In this document: positions 50,730 to 60,661 of the stretch, in pieces
How the letters are laid out: every line of letters starts with the position of its first letter
How positions within the stretch are numbered: the stretch's first letter is position 1
Source of the DNA: Gammaproteobacteria bacterium
Lineage (GTDB): Bacteria; Pseudomonadota; Gammaproteobacteria; Pseudomonadales; Azotimanducaceae
Reading direction: 5' to 3'
NCBI GenBank assembly: GCA_028821515.1
Contig: JAPPGA010000033.1
Location: forward strand, 38,969-102,968
Length of the DNA stretch: 64,000 bases
Notes under the pieces: generated by a model
Told to the model about the DNA's origin: nothing
Databases searched by the model: none
The model's input: only the letters and a program-made list of their open reading frames with translations
Made by a program: the position numbers and the translations under genes

Positions 50730-53540
50730 GTGTCAATTAGACCATTAAATTGTGTTGCCGCAGCACTGGCCGCGGCCATATTCGCCACTTCCGGCGGGGC
50801 GGCCATCGCGGCCGAGGCAGCAGAAGCCGCAGATGATCAAGTAATCGAAGAAATTGTTGTCACCGGTATCCGCGGCAGCTTGCGCCGGGCGATCGACATG
50901 AAGCGCAACGCGGACAGCATCATCGATACCCTGGTCGCCGAGGACATCGGCAAGTTTCCGGACCAGAACCTGGCCGAGTCGATGCAACGCATAACCGGCG
51001 TTGCCATCGACCGGATGCGCGGCGAGGGCTCGATGGTCTCGATCCGGGGCTTAGGTCCGGAGTTTACGCGTGTGCTGATCAACGGCCGCACGGCGCTGTC
51101 GGGCGGTAGCGAATCGTGCGCCGGATCCTGCCCAGACGCCCAACGCACCCAGACTCGGGTATTCCGCTTCGAGTCCATGCTGGCCGAGCTCGTACAGGCG
51201 GTCGAAGTGCATAAGTCGGCAAAGGCGAATCTGCTCGAGGCCGGTTTGGGTGGCACCATCAACATCCGTACCCGGCGGCCGTTCGACAATGGCGGGGAAC
51301 GGATTTTCGCGGCCAACGCGATCGTCACCGACGACGGGCTGGCCGACGACAACGGCTATAATTTCGCGGCGGTCTACAGCGACACGTGGAACGACGGGCT
51401 CGGCTTTCTCGTCAGCGTCGCGGGCGACGAACGCACATTGCGCGAGGACTGGTTCCGCATCGGGGGCTATCGGCCGAGGGTGTTCAACAACGCCGTCGAT
51501 TTGAACGGCGCTCCGTTGCCGACCTGCACGTTGATCGAAGGCATAAACGCGGCGTGCGCGTACGGGCCCAGTGGCCTCGCCCAGGGTACGCTCATCGAGG
51601 ACAACCAACGGCTCAACCTGAGTGCCGCGCTGCAGTGGCGCCCGAACGAGCAATGGGACATCACCGTCGACGTTAGCCACTCGGGTCTGGACCGCGACTA
51701 CGAAGACTACCACTCGATGTGGATGTACTTTATTGGGGTCGCCAACGCCGCCTCGATCGTGCAGACGGACCAGAACAACATGGTGACGTATCTCCGCACG
51801 GAGAACTCGCAGGTGTGGAGCTTCTCGCGGCCCCGGACGGATACGGTCGAAAACCAGACATTCGCCATAAACGCGCAGTTCACGCCATCGGAAAAGTGGA
51901 CCCTCTCGTACGATGTGTCTCACTCCATTGGGGACAGGGAGCAAGTTAGACCTGACACTTACTACTTCCAAACGGGCGTGCCCGGTGTCTACGATGCCCG
52001 TGACAGGTACCTGCCTTCAATCGCCCTCGAAACCGACCTCTTAGACCCGTCGCTCTACCACTTTGCCATCTTCGCGGACGCACTGAACATATCGGGAGAC
52101 AATGAGACCGCGTACCGCTTCGACGCCACGTATCACCTGGACGATGGTCTGGCGATCCATGCGGGTATCAGCTTCCGAGACCGAGAGCGTGACTGGCGCC
52201 GCTGTTGTGAGTGGGTGGTCGGTCCCCGCGCCCGCCACTTTGGCCCTATCGGCAGCGAGGGCCTGGGCATGGTCGATATCGAATACACTGTATTACCGGT
52301 CGACGACCTCCTCTCCGGCATTAGCGGCATCGAGTCGCCTAGAAGCTTCTTGATGCCGATTGCCGACTCGGTCAGGCAGGTGTATCTCATCGACCGTGCG
52401 GACGAGCATCCGCCTTCGGTCGCGGCAAGGGCGTCACGCTCGCACGATGAGGACTTCGACTTCTGGGAGGAAACCGTGTCCGTCTACTTCATGATGGATG
52501 TGGCCGGCAGCATCGGGGACATACCCTGGTCCGGCAACGTCGGCGTCCGCTGGATCTCGATCGACCGCGCCTCGAACGGCAACGTGCAGCCCGTTAACCG
52601 GATCTTCTTAAATGATACGGTGGGTATATGGGAGTTCGACCTCGGGCCCTCCGAGTTTCAGGAGCACGGCAACCGGCTCGCCGAGCTCTTGCCGTCGCTG
52701 AATCTGAAGTTCGATATAACCGACGACCTTGTCGGTCGTTTCTCCTGGGGCAAAACGATGACGCAGCCTTCATTCACGCAGCTGAATCCCGGCGGCGAGA
52801 AGGACAATAATCCGATGGTTGTCGAAGAGGGCGACCCGAAGCTCAAACCGTACATCGCCGAGCAGCTGGACATCGGGCTCGAGTGGTACCCGATGGACGA
52901 TGCGATCTTCGCCGTGCATGCCTTCGGAAAGGAAGTGGATGGGTTCATCATCAATGTTTCGGAGCTGAGGGACTGGGTCGACCCGAACACCGGTGGGACG
53001 GTGTGTTGTGAGAACGGCTCGAACGTTACGGTGTTGTTCCAGGGACCGGCCAACAGCGACGATGTGTTCATCGGGGGATTCGAGGTCGCAGCACAGTACC
53101 TCTTCACGAACCTGCCCGCGCCGTTCGACGGTTTGGGGTTACAGTTCAACCACACCTGGGTCACCACCGACGCTGACTTAAGCAACACGCTGAGGACCGC
53201 TACGTTCACCGTGCCGGGCCTGTCCGAGAACACCACCAACATGGTGCTCTTCTACGAGAAGGACAGGATCAGCACGCGGCTCGCATGGAACAAACGCGAA
53301 GGCTTCCTGACGGATGTGCCGGCCCTCCACCCGGAGTACACGAACGATTACTGGCAACTCGATGCCGGGTTCAGCTTCAACATTACCGAGGACATCTCGG
53401 TTCTGGTTGAGGGCATCAACCTCACGGACGAGAGCGTCGACTACTACAACATCATCGGCCAAACCTCGACGAAAAGGCACCTCTCCCGCATCAGCAACAG
53501 CGGACGACGCCTGCAGGCGGGCATTCGCGCTCGGTTTTAG
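50730..53540 (+). CDS. TonB-dependent receptor, TonB-Xanth-Caul type
   Basis: The 936-residue protein has a signal peptide (CVAAALAAAIFATSGGAAIA) and the motif EEIVVTGIRGSLRRAIDMKR. The plug reads FPDQNLAESMQRITGVAIDR, MVSIRGLGPEFTRVLINGRT and AGLGGTINIRTRRPF; the barrel ends AGIRARF. These features match the large Xanthomonas/Caulobacter-type receptors, many of which transport glycans. A GTG start follows AAGGGGAG. It lies directly downstream of transposase relics and is followed by two stem-loops. It is similar in architecture to the receptor at 55.8-59.0 kb. Confidence 0.92.
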   Translation: MSIRPLNCVAAALAAAIFATSGGAAIAAEAAEAADDQVIEEIVVTGIRGSLRRAIDMKRNADSIIDTLVAEDIGKFPDQNLAESMQRITGVAIDRMRGEGSMVSIRGLGPEFTRVLINGRTALSGGSESCAGSCPDAQRTQTRVFRFESMLAELVQAVEVHKSAKANLLEAGLGGTINIRTRRPFDNGGERIFAANAIVTDDGLADDNGYNFAAVYSDTWNDGLGFLVSVAGDERTLREDWFRIGGYRPRVFNNAVDLNGAPLPTCTLIEGINAACAYGPSGLAQGTLIEDNQRLNLSAALQWRPNEQWDITVDVSHSGLDRDYEDYHSMWMYFIGVANAASIVQTDQNNMVTYLRTENSQVWSFSRPRTDTVENQTFAINAQFTPSEKWTLSYDVSHSIGDREQVRPDTYYFQTGVPGVYDARDRYLPSIALETDLLDPSLYHFAIFADALNISGDNETAYRFDATYHLDDGLAIHAGISFRDRERDWRRCCEWVVGPRARHFGPIGSEGLGMVDIEYTVLPVDDLLSGISGIESPRSFLMPIADSVRQVYLIDRADEHPPSVAARASRSHDEDFDFWEETVSVYFMMDVAGSIGDIPWSGNVGVRWISIDRASNGNVQPVNRIFLNDTVGIWEFDLGPSEFQEHGNRLAELLPSLNLKFDITDDLVGRFSWGKTMTQPSFTQLNPGGEKDNNPMVVEEGDPKLKPYIAEQLDIGLEWYPMDDAIFAVHAFGKEVDGFIINVSELRDWVDPNTGGTVCCENGSNVTVLFQGPANSDDVFIGGFEVAAQYLFTNLPAPFDGLGLQFNHTWVTTDADLSNTLRTATFTVPGLSENTTNMVLFYEKDRISTRLAWNKREGFLTDVPALHPEYTNDYWQLDAGFSFNITEDISVLVEGINLTDESVDYYNIIGQTSTKRHLSRISNSGRRLQAGIRARF

Positions 53541-53551
53541 GGGCGGCTCAG

Positions 53552-53609
53552 GTTCCGCCGTTTAGGCGGAACGGGCAATCTATCCGGGGCGGCCCAGGTC
53601 GCCCCGGAT
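53552..53609 (+). terminator. Two stem-loops after a TonB receptor gene
   Basis: GTTCCGCC and GGCGGAAC (53552-53559, 53565-53572) form an 8-bp hairpin. ATCCGGGGC and GCCCCGGAT (53582-53590, 53601-53609) form a 9-bp hairpin followed by TTCGTTGT. The T content after the second stem is modest, so it is a probable but not ideal terminator. Confidence 0.5.
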
Positions 53610-53752
53610 TTCGTTGTGATTCACCAAAAAAAGCGGAACTAAATCGATAGGTTAAACGGATCTGGGAGGCTGTTTTTCTGCCGGCCTTCTTGTTCGACCG
53701 GTGCTTGGGGCACGACGTGTTCGCGAAGCTTACTGTTAGGCGAGCAATGAAC

Positions 53753-55603
53753 TTAGTGGCGCAGGCCCACGGGTGGTCCGACCTTGACATCATCGAACCA
53801 CCAGGTATCGATGACCCGGGCCAGGCCATCAGTCAGATATTCGTATATGGCGGCAGAGTCATTGGGGCGGCCGAACTTGTCCCAATACAGGAAGCGTTCC
53901 TCATCCGGCATGTTGAGGGGAATGCGGTAGAACCCCCACAAGAGGATACGGTCCAGGGCCTGGCAGGCAATCAATGCGGTTTCCATATCCGGCGTACGCC
54001 GGGCACGCTCGATCAGGAAATCGACCACCGGATCACGAATACCCCCAAGATTGGCTCCTGCTCCCGGCTCGGCATATTCGGAACTGAAATAGTAGTGCAA
54101 TGACGCCATCGGTGGGTTCACAAAGGAAACGTCATTCAGAAACATGTCGAATTGGCGGTGTTGCCTCACCCTGACGGCCTGGACGGTTTCGAGCAGCCGC
54201 AAACGCGCATCAATGCCCAGAACACCAAGCGATCGGATATAGGCAAGCAGTAGCCGTTTCGCCCAGACATGCTGCGTTGCGATCTCCAGCGTAAAAGGCT
54301 GGCCCTGCTTGTCCTGCAGCCGACCATCGACAATCACCCAGCCCGCGTCTGCCAACAGCTGACGTGACCGGTCCAGCACAGCCCGGTTCAGGCCGTGCCC
54401 GGTCGATACGGGCAATGCATAGGGTTCCGTGAAAACGCGTTCAGGGATCTGGTCACGAAACGGCGCCAGCAGCGCCACCTCCTCCTCCCCGGGCAAGCCC
54501 GTCGCCGCAAGTGTCGAGCCTGCAAAGTAGCTCAGTGCCCTGCGCTGGGAACCATGCTGAAGCACACGATTCTGCCACTCGAAGTCGTAGGCCAGGGTCA
54601 ACGCTTCCCTTACCCTGGGGTCACGCAACGTCTCGCGTGCGGTATTGAATACCAGCGACCACTGCTGCCCGATGATCCTGGCGACCTGACGCGTATCCCT
54701 CAAGATACGACCTGACTGCAGCGCGGGAATGTCATTTGCGGCATGCCAGTAGCGAACATCTCTTTCCACGTAAAGGTCGAACAAGCCCTTGCGGAACGCT
54801 TCCCGTGCCACCGTGGCGTCCCGGTACACGTCGTAACGGATCCTGTCGAAGTTGTGGCGACCACGGTTCACCGGAAGATCACGAGCCCAGTAGTCCTTGA
54901 CGCGCTCGTACTCGACATGGTCTCGACTGTAGCCGGCAATCCGATAAGGCCCGTTGCCAAGTGGTACCTCGAGCGAGATTGCATACGGGTCACCGCGTTC
55001 CGCATAGTAATGTGCCGGTTTGACCGGAAACGTGGTCATCGCCAAAAGATTCGAATGGGTGAACACGTCACGATGGCGAATCACCAGTTCCCTGTCGTTT
55101 ATAACCTCGAACGACTCGATCCAGGAATCCAGGTAAGCCCTGCTGAAAATCGAGGATGTGGCGAACGACGCCAGGGCATGGTAGGAAAAATGCACGTCAC
55201 GGGTAGTAATCGGAACACCGTCGTGCCAGCGCGCGGTCGGGTTCATTCTGATGAACAGCGACTTTCGATCCGCCGAAAGCGCTATACCGTCCGCAAGCAG
55301 GCCATACACCGCTGACAGTTCATCCGCCGACCTCACGAACAACCTGTCGTTGGTTCTGTGCAGACCCGGGGCAGAGCCTACGCCCATACCCCAGGATCCA
55401 GAGAAGTTTCGGATCGGGAACGTCGTCGACAGCGTCAGGCTCCCGCCCTTGGGTGCGGACGGATTCGAATACGCGAAGTGCGCAAAATCTGCACGATATT
55501 TCAGGTCGTGCAGGAGTGAAATCCCGTGCTGGTATTGCGGCTTCTCGGCGAGAGAAACCGATGACAGCAACAACAGCGTGGACACTAGCGCTATGTGGAG
55601 CAT
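53753..55603 (-). CDS. YejA-like periplasmic solute-binding protein (family 5)
   Basis: The 616-residue product has a signal peptide (MLHIALVSTLLLLSSVSLAE) and the YejA-type blocks KYRADFAHFAYSNPSAPKGG, LFIRMNPTARWHDGVPITTR, LGNGPYRIAGYSRDHVEYER and LYWDKFGRPNDSAAIY. It is the third paralogue in the window and lies about 225 bases downstream of the STN-type TonB receptor gene on the same strand. It could receive the receptor's ligand in the periplasm. No permease genes are seen. Confidence 0.9.
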   Translation of the reverse strand: MLHIALVSTLLLLSSVSLAEKPQYQHGISLLHDLKYRADFAHFAYSNPSAPKGGSLTLSTTFPIRNFSGSWGMGVGSAPGLHRTNDRLFVRSADELSAVYGLLADGIALSADRKSLFIRMNPTARWHDGVPITTRDVHFSYHALASFATSSIFSRAYLDSWIESFEVINDRELVIRHRDVFTHSNLLAMTTFPVKPAHYYAERGDPYAISLEVPLGNGPYRIAGYSRDHVEYERVKDYWARDLPVNRGRHNFDRIRYDVYRDATVAREAFRKGLFDLYVERDVRYWHAANDIPALQSGRILRDTRQVARIIGQQWSLVFNTARETLRDPRVREALTLAYDFEWQNRVLQHGSQRRALSYFAGSTLAATGLPGEEEVALLAPFRDQIPERVFTEPYALPVSTGHGLNRAVLDRSRQLLADAGWVIVDGRLQDKQGQPFTLEIATQHVWAKRLLLAYIRSLGVLGIDARLRLLETVQAVRVRQHRQFDMFLNDVSFVNPPMASLHYYFSSEYAEPGAGANLGGIRDPVVDFLIERARRTPDMETALIACQALDRILLWGFYRIPLNMPDEERFLYWDKFGRPNDSAAIYEYLTDGLARVIDTWWFDDVKVGPPVGLRH

Positions 55604-55828
55604 TGCACCTGAAACTCAGGCGAGCCGGTGATCCTGATCGATAGTCCCTGCCCGAAAGATCCAGCCTTGTGAGAGGTCGAAAAGAAAAAGACCGGCGCCC
55701 CCTGGTCATGTCGCGGTTATGGGTGAGAGACGCGAATCACCAAGGGCTGCCATCGATCCAAGAGTCCGCGCCGTAGAGCGGCACGTGAGTGCCGATCAAG
55801 GCGCGGATTTCATGGCGCTGGCTGCGCG

Positions 55829-58800
55829 CTACAGTCTCCAGCGTACACCGGCCTGGAATCGACGGCCGGCGTGGGTCGCCCCCACGATGTGCTCCATCGT
55901 GCTGGTCCCCAGCGCGTTGTAGTAGTACACGATCTCGTCCGTCAGGTTGATGCCTTCCAGCATCACCGAGACGTTGTCGTTCACTGCGTAACCGAAGGAC
56001 ACATCCCATTGGTCGTACGCGTCCACGAACCTGGGGTGCCCCTGGCCGTCGGCAATGGCATCCAGGAAATCATCCCGGTAGTTGTAGGATACGCGACCAC
56101 TCCACGGACCCTTCTCGTAAAACAAGGTGAAGTTGATCGTGTCTTCGGACAATCCCGGAATACCGTAGGCCGCACCCGTTAGCTCGTTCTCGAAGTCCGA
56201 CCCGGAATTGATGCGCGTATAGTTGGTGACTATGCCGAGCCCATCCCACGGTGCCGGCAGCAGATCCGTAAACGTGCGCTGGAACGCCAGTTCAATACCG
56301 GTAAGGTCCGAATCCCCGGTGTTCAGCGGTCTGAAGGCAATTAGCACAAGGGGTTGGTTGGTCTCAGGATCAATGATACCGGGCCATGGGGTTGGAGTTT
56401 GTTCCTGCTGAACGAACCCTTCGATATTCTTGGCAAAAAGACCAACGGAGGCAATCGAGTAGTCGTCAAAATACCATTCCACCGCCAGGTCGAACTGCAC
56501 CGCGGTGGTCGGGTCCAGCGTACCGTTGCCGCCACGCGTGGTCCGGTTCCTCGCCTGAACGGTTTGTCGCGGACTCAGGTCAAGAAACCTTGGGCGAGTC
56601 ATCACTTTTGCTGCCGCAACTCGCACGACGATTTCGTCTGTAGGATCGAATCGTAGATTCAGGGCGGGCAATATCTCCGTGTAATCATGGGAGATTTCGA
56701 GAAACTCAGGAGCGGAAGTAATGATATTAGGTGCCGTTGGGTCGCTATAATCGATATGGATGGGTCGCGAGATCTCCCCTATTGACCCGGTGCTGTTGTC
56801 CACATAGCGAACGCCGATGTTGCCAGTATACGGCGTATCGCCGAGTCCACCAGCAAACGTCACCATGGCATAAATCGCGTTGCCATCGTCATCGTGATTG
56901 AGGTCTTCGTTGAAAGGCAGGCTAAAGTCCGGAAAGTTGGCTTGGGACTCCGCCGTATGCCCCTGCCAAGGCATAAGTTGCTCATGCGAGACGTTCGAAA
57001 GCTCATTTATCAGAAAGTCACGGTTGGGGGCAGGAGTATTCGCCGGGAAATCCATACCGAGTCCGGAGAGGAAGTCACCCTCTGCCGGGTGCGCAACGCC
57101 ACCGCCGTGTGCGGTTATCGGATCCCCCCGCCAGGTGGTGGTACCCATATACCGAGACCTGTCACGGCGATCCTGCCGGTACGTTCTGGCACCCACCTGG
57201 ACTGTCTGGAGCCAGTCCCCGTCATGCTCGTAAGTGACATCTACCCTGAATTGAGAATTCCGATCATCGACCAAGTGGCCTGCCCTGGACGACCAGACGA
57301 CGTGATACCAGGCGGGGTCGGTTATCGGGTCAGTCGAGGTCATCGACGGTAATCTGCCCGAACCGTATTTCTCCCAGGTCATCTGCGTACGGGTGTGTCG
57401 CATCAGGGCACCCTCAAGGAAAATGGGCGCTTCCGTGTCAGAGACCGATGCATCGACGTTGATGGCAAGGTTATCCGTGGCCTGGAATTTCACATTGACA
57501 CCGAGATTCACGTTTTCCGCCTCGACCTCCTCTACCTGGTTCGAAAGGAACAAGCCCGCCGTGGTAGAGATCTTGGTGAATATGGTCTCACCGTTGTCTT
57601 GTATGAACTCCGCTTCGGTGATCCTTCCATTCCCCTGGCGGATGCGGTAGTCGCGCCAGTAGTCAGCCTCATTCGTCTTGTTGTTGGCATACAGCAGATC
57701 GAATGTGATATCGAGGTCATCCGACGGTTGCCATTGCAGCGACGAGGAGACATTCAGGCGATCGCGATCCGTGGTATGCAATTCCGCATTGAGCTGCTGC
57801 GGGTAGTAGCCGCTGCCAACTTGCACGCCGTCGACGTTGACTGTTCTGAAAACATGCGACCATCCCCGCAGCTGGTCTGTCCGAAAGACTCGATTGTCCC
57901 ACTGTGCTGACACCATGAAACCCAGGTTATCGGTCAACACGTCGCTGTACATCGCGAATGCACCGGGCGCTGTGTCGTCGGCCAGCTCATTTATCGTGGA
58001 GTCGAAAGAGAAGGCGGCGTGCCGCTCGCCCAGTTCAAGGGGTCTGCGTGGCTGAACGTCGACGAATCCACCCAGACCACCTTCAACGTGGTCCGCCCGC
58101 GGCGACTTATGGACCTCCACCGCCTGCACCAGCCCGGACTGGAATGCGTTGAAGCCGACCGCGCGTGACTTGGGGTTGCTGTTGCCCACGCCGTCGAAGT
58201 CTCCCGGGGCGACGTTGGACGCTGAAACACGCCCATGCACTGTCGTCATCACAAACTGGGGGCCGAGTCCACGAACGCTGACAAACGCTCCCTCGCCTGA
58301 CTTGCGGTCGATGGCGACGCCGCTGATCCGCTGCAGGGCTTCGGCCAAGTTCTGATCGGGAAACGCGCCGATATCTTCCGCGGTGATCGCGTCGACAAAG
58401 TGATCGGCATTTCGCTTTCTTTCCAGCGACTGCTGGAGGCTGCCACGGATGCCCGTGACGACAATTTCTTCGATGACTTCCTCATCTGCCGCTTGATCTG
58501 CTGCTTGTGCTTCCGCCGCGCCTGTTGCCGGCGCCAGCACCGCCGCGGCCAGGAATGCCGTCGCTCGTCTGAAAAATGACTGCTTGTCTTGCATGGTTTC
58601 GCTCTCCGTTAGTGTCTCCTCTGGTCTGATCGACGCCGATGGGTTGCTGTATCGCACGACGATCACTCCTCGCTTTATCAGGTCGAAAGCCAACGGGGTG
58701 TCGGCGAGGATACGCGCGAGCGCCTCCTCTACGGTGAACGGACCCTTTATCCCAGGGGTCCGGACCCGTTCCACATCATTGGACTGAAACAACGTCAGGA

Positions 58801-59038
58801 ATTCGGTTTGTTCGGCCAGCGCCTTGAGGGCAACATCGGCTGTCCCGGCGGGAATATCCAGCTCGAATGTCGGGTCATCAGCCCGGACCGATGTGCCGGT
58901 CATGAACAGCACCGTCAGCAGACAGTACTGAATTACTGTTGTTGCAATCCGAAAATGCTCTCCCCGCAACTTACGGCCTACTTCACTAGTAGGTCTGGCG
59001 GCAAAAAACCGCCAATCCTCATGGGGATTCAACCGCAT
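55829..59038 (-). CDS. TonB-dependent receptor with N-terminal STN signalling domain
   Basis: The 1069-residue ORF starts with a signal-like segment (TTVIQYCLLTVLFMTGTSVR) and an STN domain (residues about 55-130, FELDIPAGTADVALKALAEQ), as in FecA/FpvA-type transducers. After residue 148 comes a second signal-like segment (ATAFLAAAVLAPATGAAEAQ). Then follow the TonB box EEIVVTGIRGSLQQS, a plug with FVSVRGLGPQFVMTTVHGR and EGGLGGFVDVQPRRP, and a barrel ending AGVRWRL. It overlaps the upstream FecR-like gene by 20 bases. An internal ATG at 58594, with GGAGAG seven bases before it, could give a separate receptor without STN. Confidence 0.88.
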   Translation of the reverse strand: MRLNPHEDWRFFAARPTSEVGRKLRGEHFRIATTVIQYCLLTVLFMTGTSVRADDPTFELDIPAGTADVALKALAEQTEFLTLFQSNDVERVRTPGIKGPFTVEEALARILADTPLAFDLIKRGVIVVRYSNPSASIRPEETLTESETMQDKQSFFRRATAFLAAAVLAPATGAAEAQAADQAADEEVIEEIVVTGIRGSLQQSLERKRNADHFVDAITAEDIGAFPDQNLAEALQRISGVAIDRKSGEGAFVSVRGLGPQFVMTTVHGRVSASNVAPGDFDGVGNSNPKSRAVGFNAFQSGLVQAVEVHKSPRADHVEGGLGGFVDVQPRRPLELGERHAAFSFDSTINELADDTAPGAFAMYSDVLTDNLGFMVSAQWDNRVFRTDQLRGWSHVFRTVNVDGVQVGSGYYPQQLNAELHTTDRDRLNVSSSLQWQPSDDLDITFDLLYANNKTNEADYWRDYRIRQGNGRITEAEFIQDNGETIFTKISTTAGLFLSNQVEEVEAENVNLGVNVKFQATDNLAINVDASVSDTEAPIFLEGALMRHTRTQMTWEKYGSGRLPSMTSTDPITDPAWYHVVWSSRAGHLVDDRNSQFRVDVTYEHDGDWLQTVQVGARTYRQDRRDRSRYMGTTTWRGDPITAHGGGVAHPAEGDFLSGLGMDFPANTPAPNRDFLINELSNVSHEQLMPWQGHTAESQANFPDFSLPFNEDLNHDDDGNAIYAMVTFAGGLGDTPYTGNIGVRYVDNSTGSIGEISRPIHIDYSDPTAPNIITSAPEFLEISHDYTEILPALNLRFDPTDEIVVRVAAAKVMTRPRFLDLSPRQTVQARNRTTRGGNGTLDPTTAVQFDLAVEWYFDDYSIASVGLFAKNIEGFVQQEQTPTPWPGIIDPETNQPLVLIAFRPLNTGDSDLTGIELAFQRTFTDLLPAPWDGLGIVTNYTRINSGSDFENELTGAAYGIPGLSEDTINFTLFYEKGPWSGRVSYNYRDDFLDAIADGQGHPRFVDAYDQWDVSFGYAVNDNVSVMLEGINLTDEIVYYYNALGTSTMEHIVGATHAGRRFQAGVRWRL

Positions 59039-60065
59039 GGCGCAACAAAACGGTGTCGGCGCCGACCCGGGTCAGCCGGATATCGCCATGGACCGCCAGC
59101 GCCTGCAACAGCAATTCGGTCTCGCCCACGCGAAACAGGCCGTCGAATTCCCTCTCCCGTAACTCAGGATCCAGAATGGATATGCGCATTCCGGTATGGC
59201 GGCTGACTTCCGCCACGACTTCTGTCAGCGGCGTGCGGTAAAAATCCAGCAGGCCCTCGCGCCATGCGAGTTTGCGCCGCAGGTCGCTGTCGCTGATCGT
59301 CTTGATGTTCAACTGCGGCACCTGTTCGTTCATAGGCAGTTTCAGACTCTGCCTCTCCCTCAGGTGTACGGGTTCTATGCTGTCTGGGCTGTCTGGCGAC
59401 GGAGCGGCATCCACCACCGCCGCTGTTGTGGCGTGCAGCGCCACCATGCCCTCGGTGACCGCAACCTCCACTGCTGTGGCCCCCACGCGAACCAGAAAGA
59501 CGGTGCCAACCACTGTTATCCGGCGACTGCCGGCGTTGACCACGAAGGGTCTGACGGGATCTTTGGCAACGGTAAACAGCGCCTCACCCTCGAGCAGTGT
59601 CACTTCTCGGACTTCTGCAGTGAACGCAATCTCCAACCGGCTGTCGGTGTTCAGCGCGATGTGCGATCCGTCGGACAATGTATGCTCGACATATTCACCA
59701 ACCCGGGTAACGAGAGAACGCGGTTCTGGCTCATCCCGGTTGAACTGAGTCAAAAGTGTCAACATGGCAACGAAGACCATGGCCAGTCCCAGCGCCGGAT
59801 ACAGCCTTATTCCTGGTCGTTGCCTCACCACCGGCTCGAAGGTGGCGGCCGCCTCCTCAAGAGGGCCAGCGAAGTCGTTCATGACGTTCATCGACGCCGA
59901 CAGCTGTGCGAGGCGCCGCAGTTCCGCCACGTGGCTGCGGCTTCTGCCCATCCATTCACGCAGGGCCGCCAGATCCGCGCTGTCCATTTCAGCGGTTTCC
60001 AGCTGCGCCAGCCAGGCGGCCGCTTCCAGGCGGATGACTTCGATGTTGGGGATTGCTCGCTTCAT
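59019..60065 (-). CDS. FecR-like anti-sigma regulator
   Basis: The 348-residue protein has an N-terminal cytoplasmic part (EAAAWLAQLETAEMDSADLA, sigma-binding). A single transmembrane segment lies at about residues 88-107 (LYPALGLAMVFVAMLTLLTQ). The periplasmic FecR domain reads EHTLSDGSHIALNTDSRLEI and LLEGEALFTVAKDPVRPFVV. The C-terminal STN-like part is LLDFYRTPLTEVVAEVSRHT. FecR proteins relay receptor occupancy to the ECF sigma factor. The gene overlaps both the sigma gene start region (four bases) and the receptor gene (20 bases), so the three are translationally coupled. Confidence 0.92.
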   Translation of the reverse strand: MKRAIPNIEVIRLEAAAWLAQLETAEMDSADLAALREWMGRSRSHVAELRRLAQLSASMNVMNDFAGPLEEAAATFEPVVRQRPGIRLYPALGLAMVFVAMLTLLTQFNRDEPEPRSLVTRVGEYVEHTLSDGSHIALNTDSRLEIAFTAEVREVTLLEGEALFTVAKDPVRPFVVNAGSRRITVVGTVFLVRVGATAVEVAVTEGMVALHATTAAVVDAAPSPDSPDSIEPVHLRERQSLKLPMNEQVPQLNIKTISDSDLRRKLAWREGLLDFYRTPLTEVVAEVSRHTGMRISILDPELREREFDGLFRVGETELLLQALAVHGDIRLTRVGADTVLLRHAVESP

Positions 60066-60628
60066 GCTCGTTTGTACCCTTCTCCGAAAGTCGTGGTGAC
60101 GACGGCGAGGTCGGCCACGGACGCATCATCGAAATCCTCGCGGCAGCGTTTCATCCCCGCCGCAACATGTTTTTCGATGGTACTGATGGAAATACCCAGC
60201 TTCGCCGAGATTTCGCGGTGGCTGTAGCCATAGACCTTTTTCAAAATAAACACCCGTTGACACTGCCGCGGCAATTTCAGTACCGACGTGACGAAACGTT
60301 GCATACGCTCGCGGTCGCTGGCCGTCTGCTCCACTGAGGGCCCGTCCTCGACAATGTCCTCCGGCGCGAATTCATCCACCAGGTCCAGCACCGACCTGGA
60401 CTGCACATCGAGCTGCGTGCGAACGATATTCCGGGCGACGCCGAACACGAAGGCATCCGGCTTTTCAATGCGCCGGACCTTCTCCGCTTCCAGGGCGCGG
60501 GTGATGGTTTCCTGGCAGATATCCTCCAGAATGTGCGCATCGTTGAAGAACCTCCTGACAAACGCGCGAATAAGGCGCTCTTTCGACTGAAATGCGTCCA
60601 GGACGGCGGAGGTTTTCCCTACCTTCAT
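60062..60628 (-). CDS. FecI-like ECF sigma factor
   Basis: The 188-residue protein has region 2 (LEDICQETITRALEAEKV and PDAFVFGVARNIVRTQLDVQ) and region 4 with an HTH (LPRQCQRVFILKKVYGYSHR, EISAKLGISISTIEKHVAAG). The acidic linker and length fit iron- or receptor-responsive ECF sigma factors of the FecI group. It is first in the operon, ahead of the FecR-like and receptor genes. Ligand binding at the receptor would release it to transcribe the receptor operon. Its own promoter would be between 60629 and the gene upstream. Confidence 0.92.
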   Translation of the reverse strand: MKVGKTSAVLDAFQSKERLIRAFVRRFFNDAHILEDICQETITRALEAEKVRRIEKPDAFVFGVARNIVRTQLDVQSRSVLDLVDEFAPEDIVEDGPSVEQTASDRERMQRFVTSVLKLPRQCQRVFILKKVYGYSHREISAKLGISISTIEKHVAAGMKRCREDFDDASVADLAVVTTTFGEGYKRA

Positions 60629-60661
60629 GATGTGTAAAGTATGGTTTCCGCGAAAAAACCG

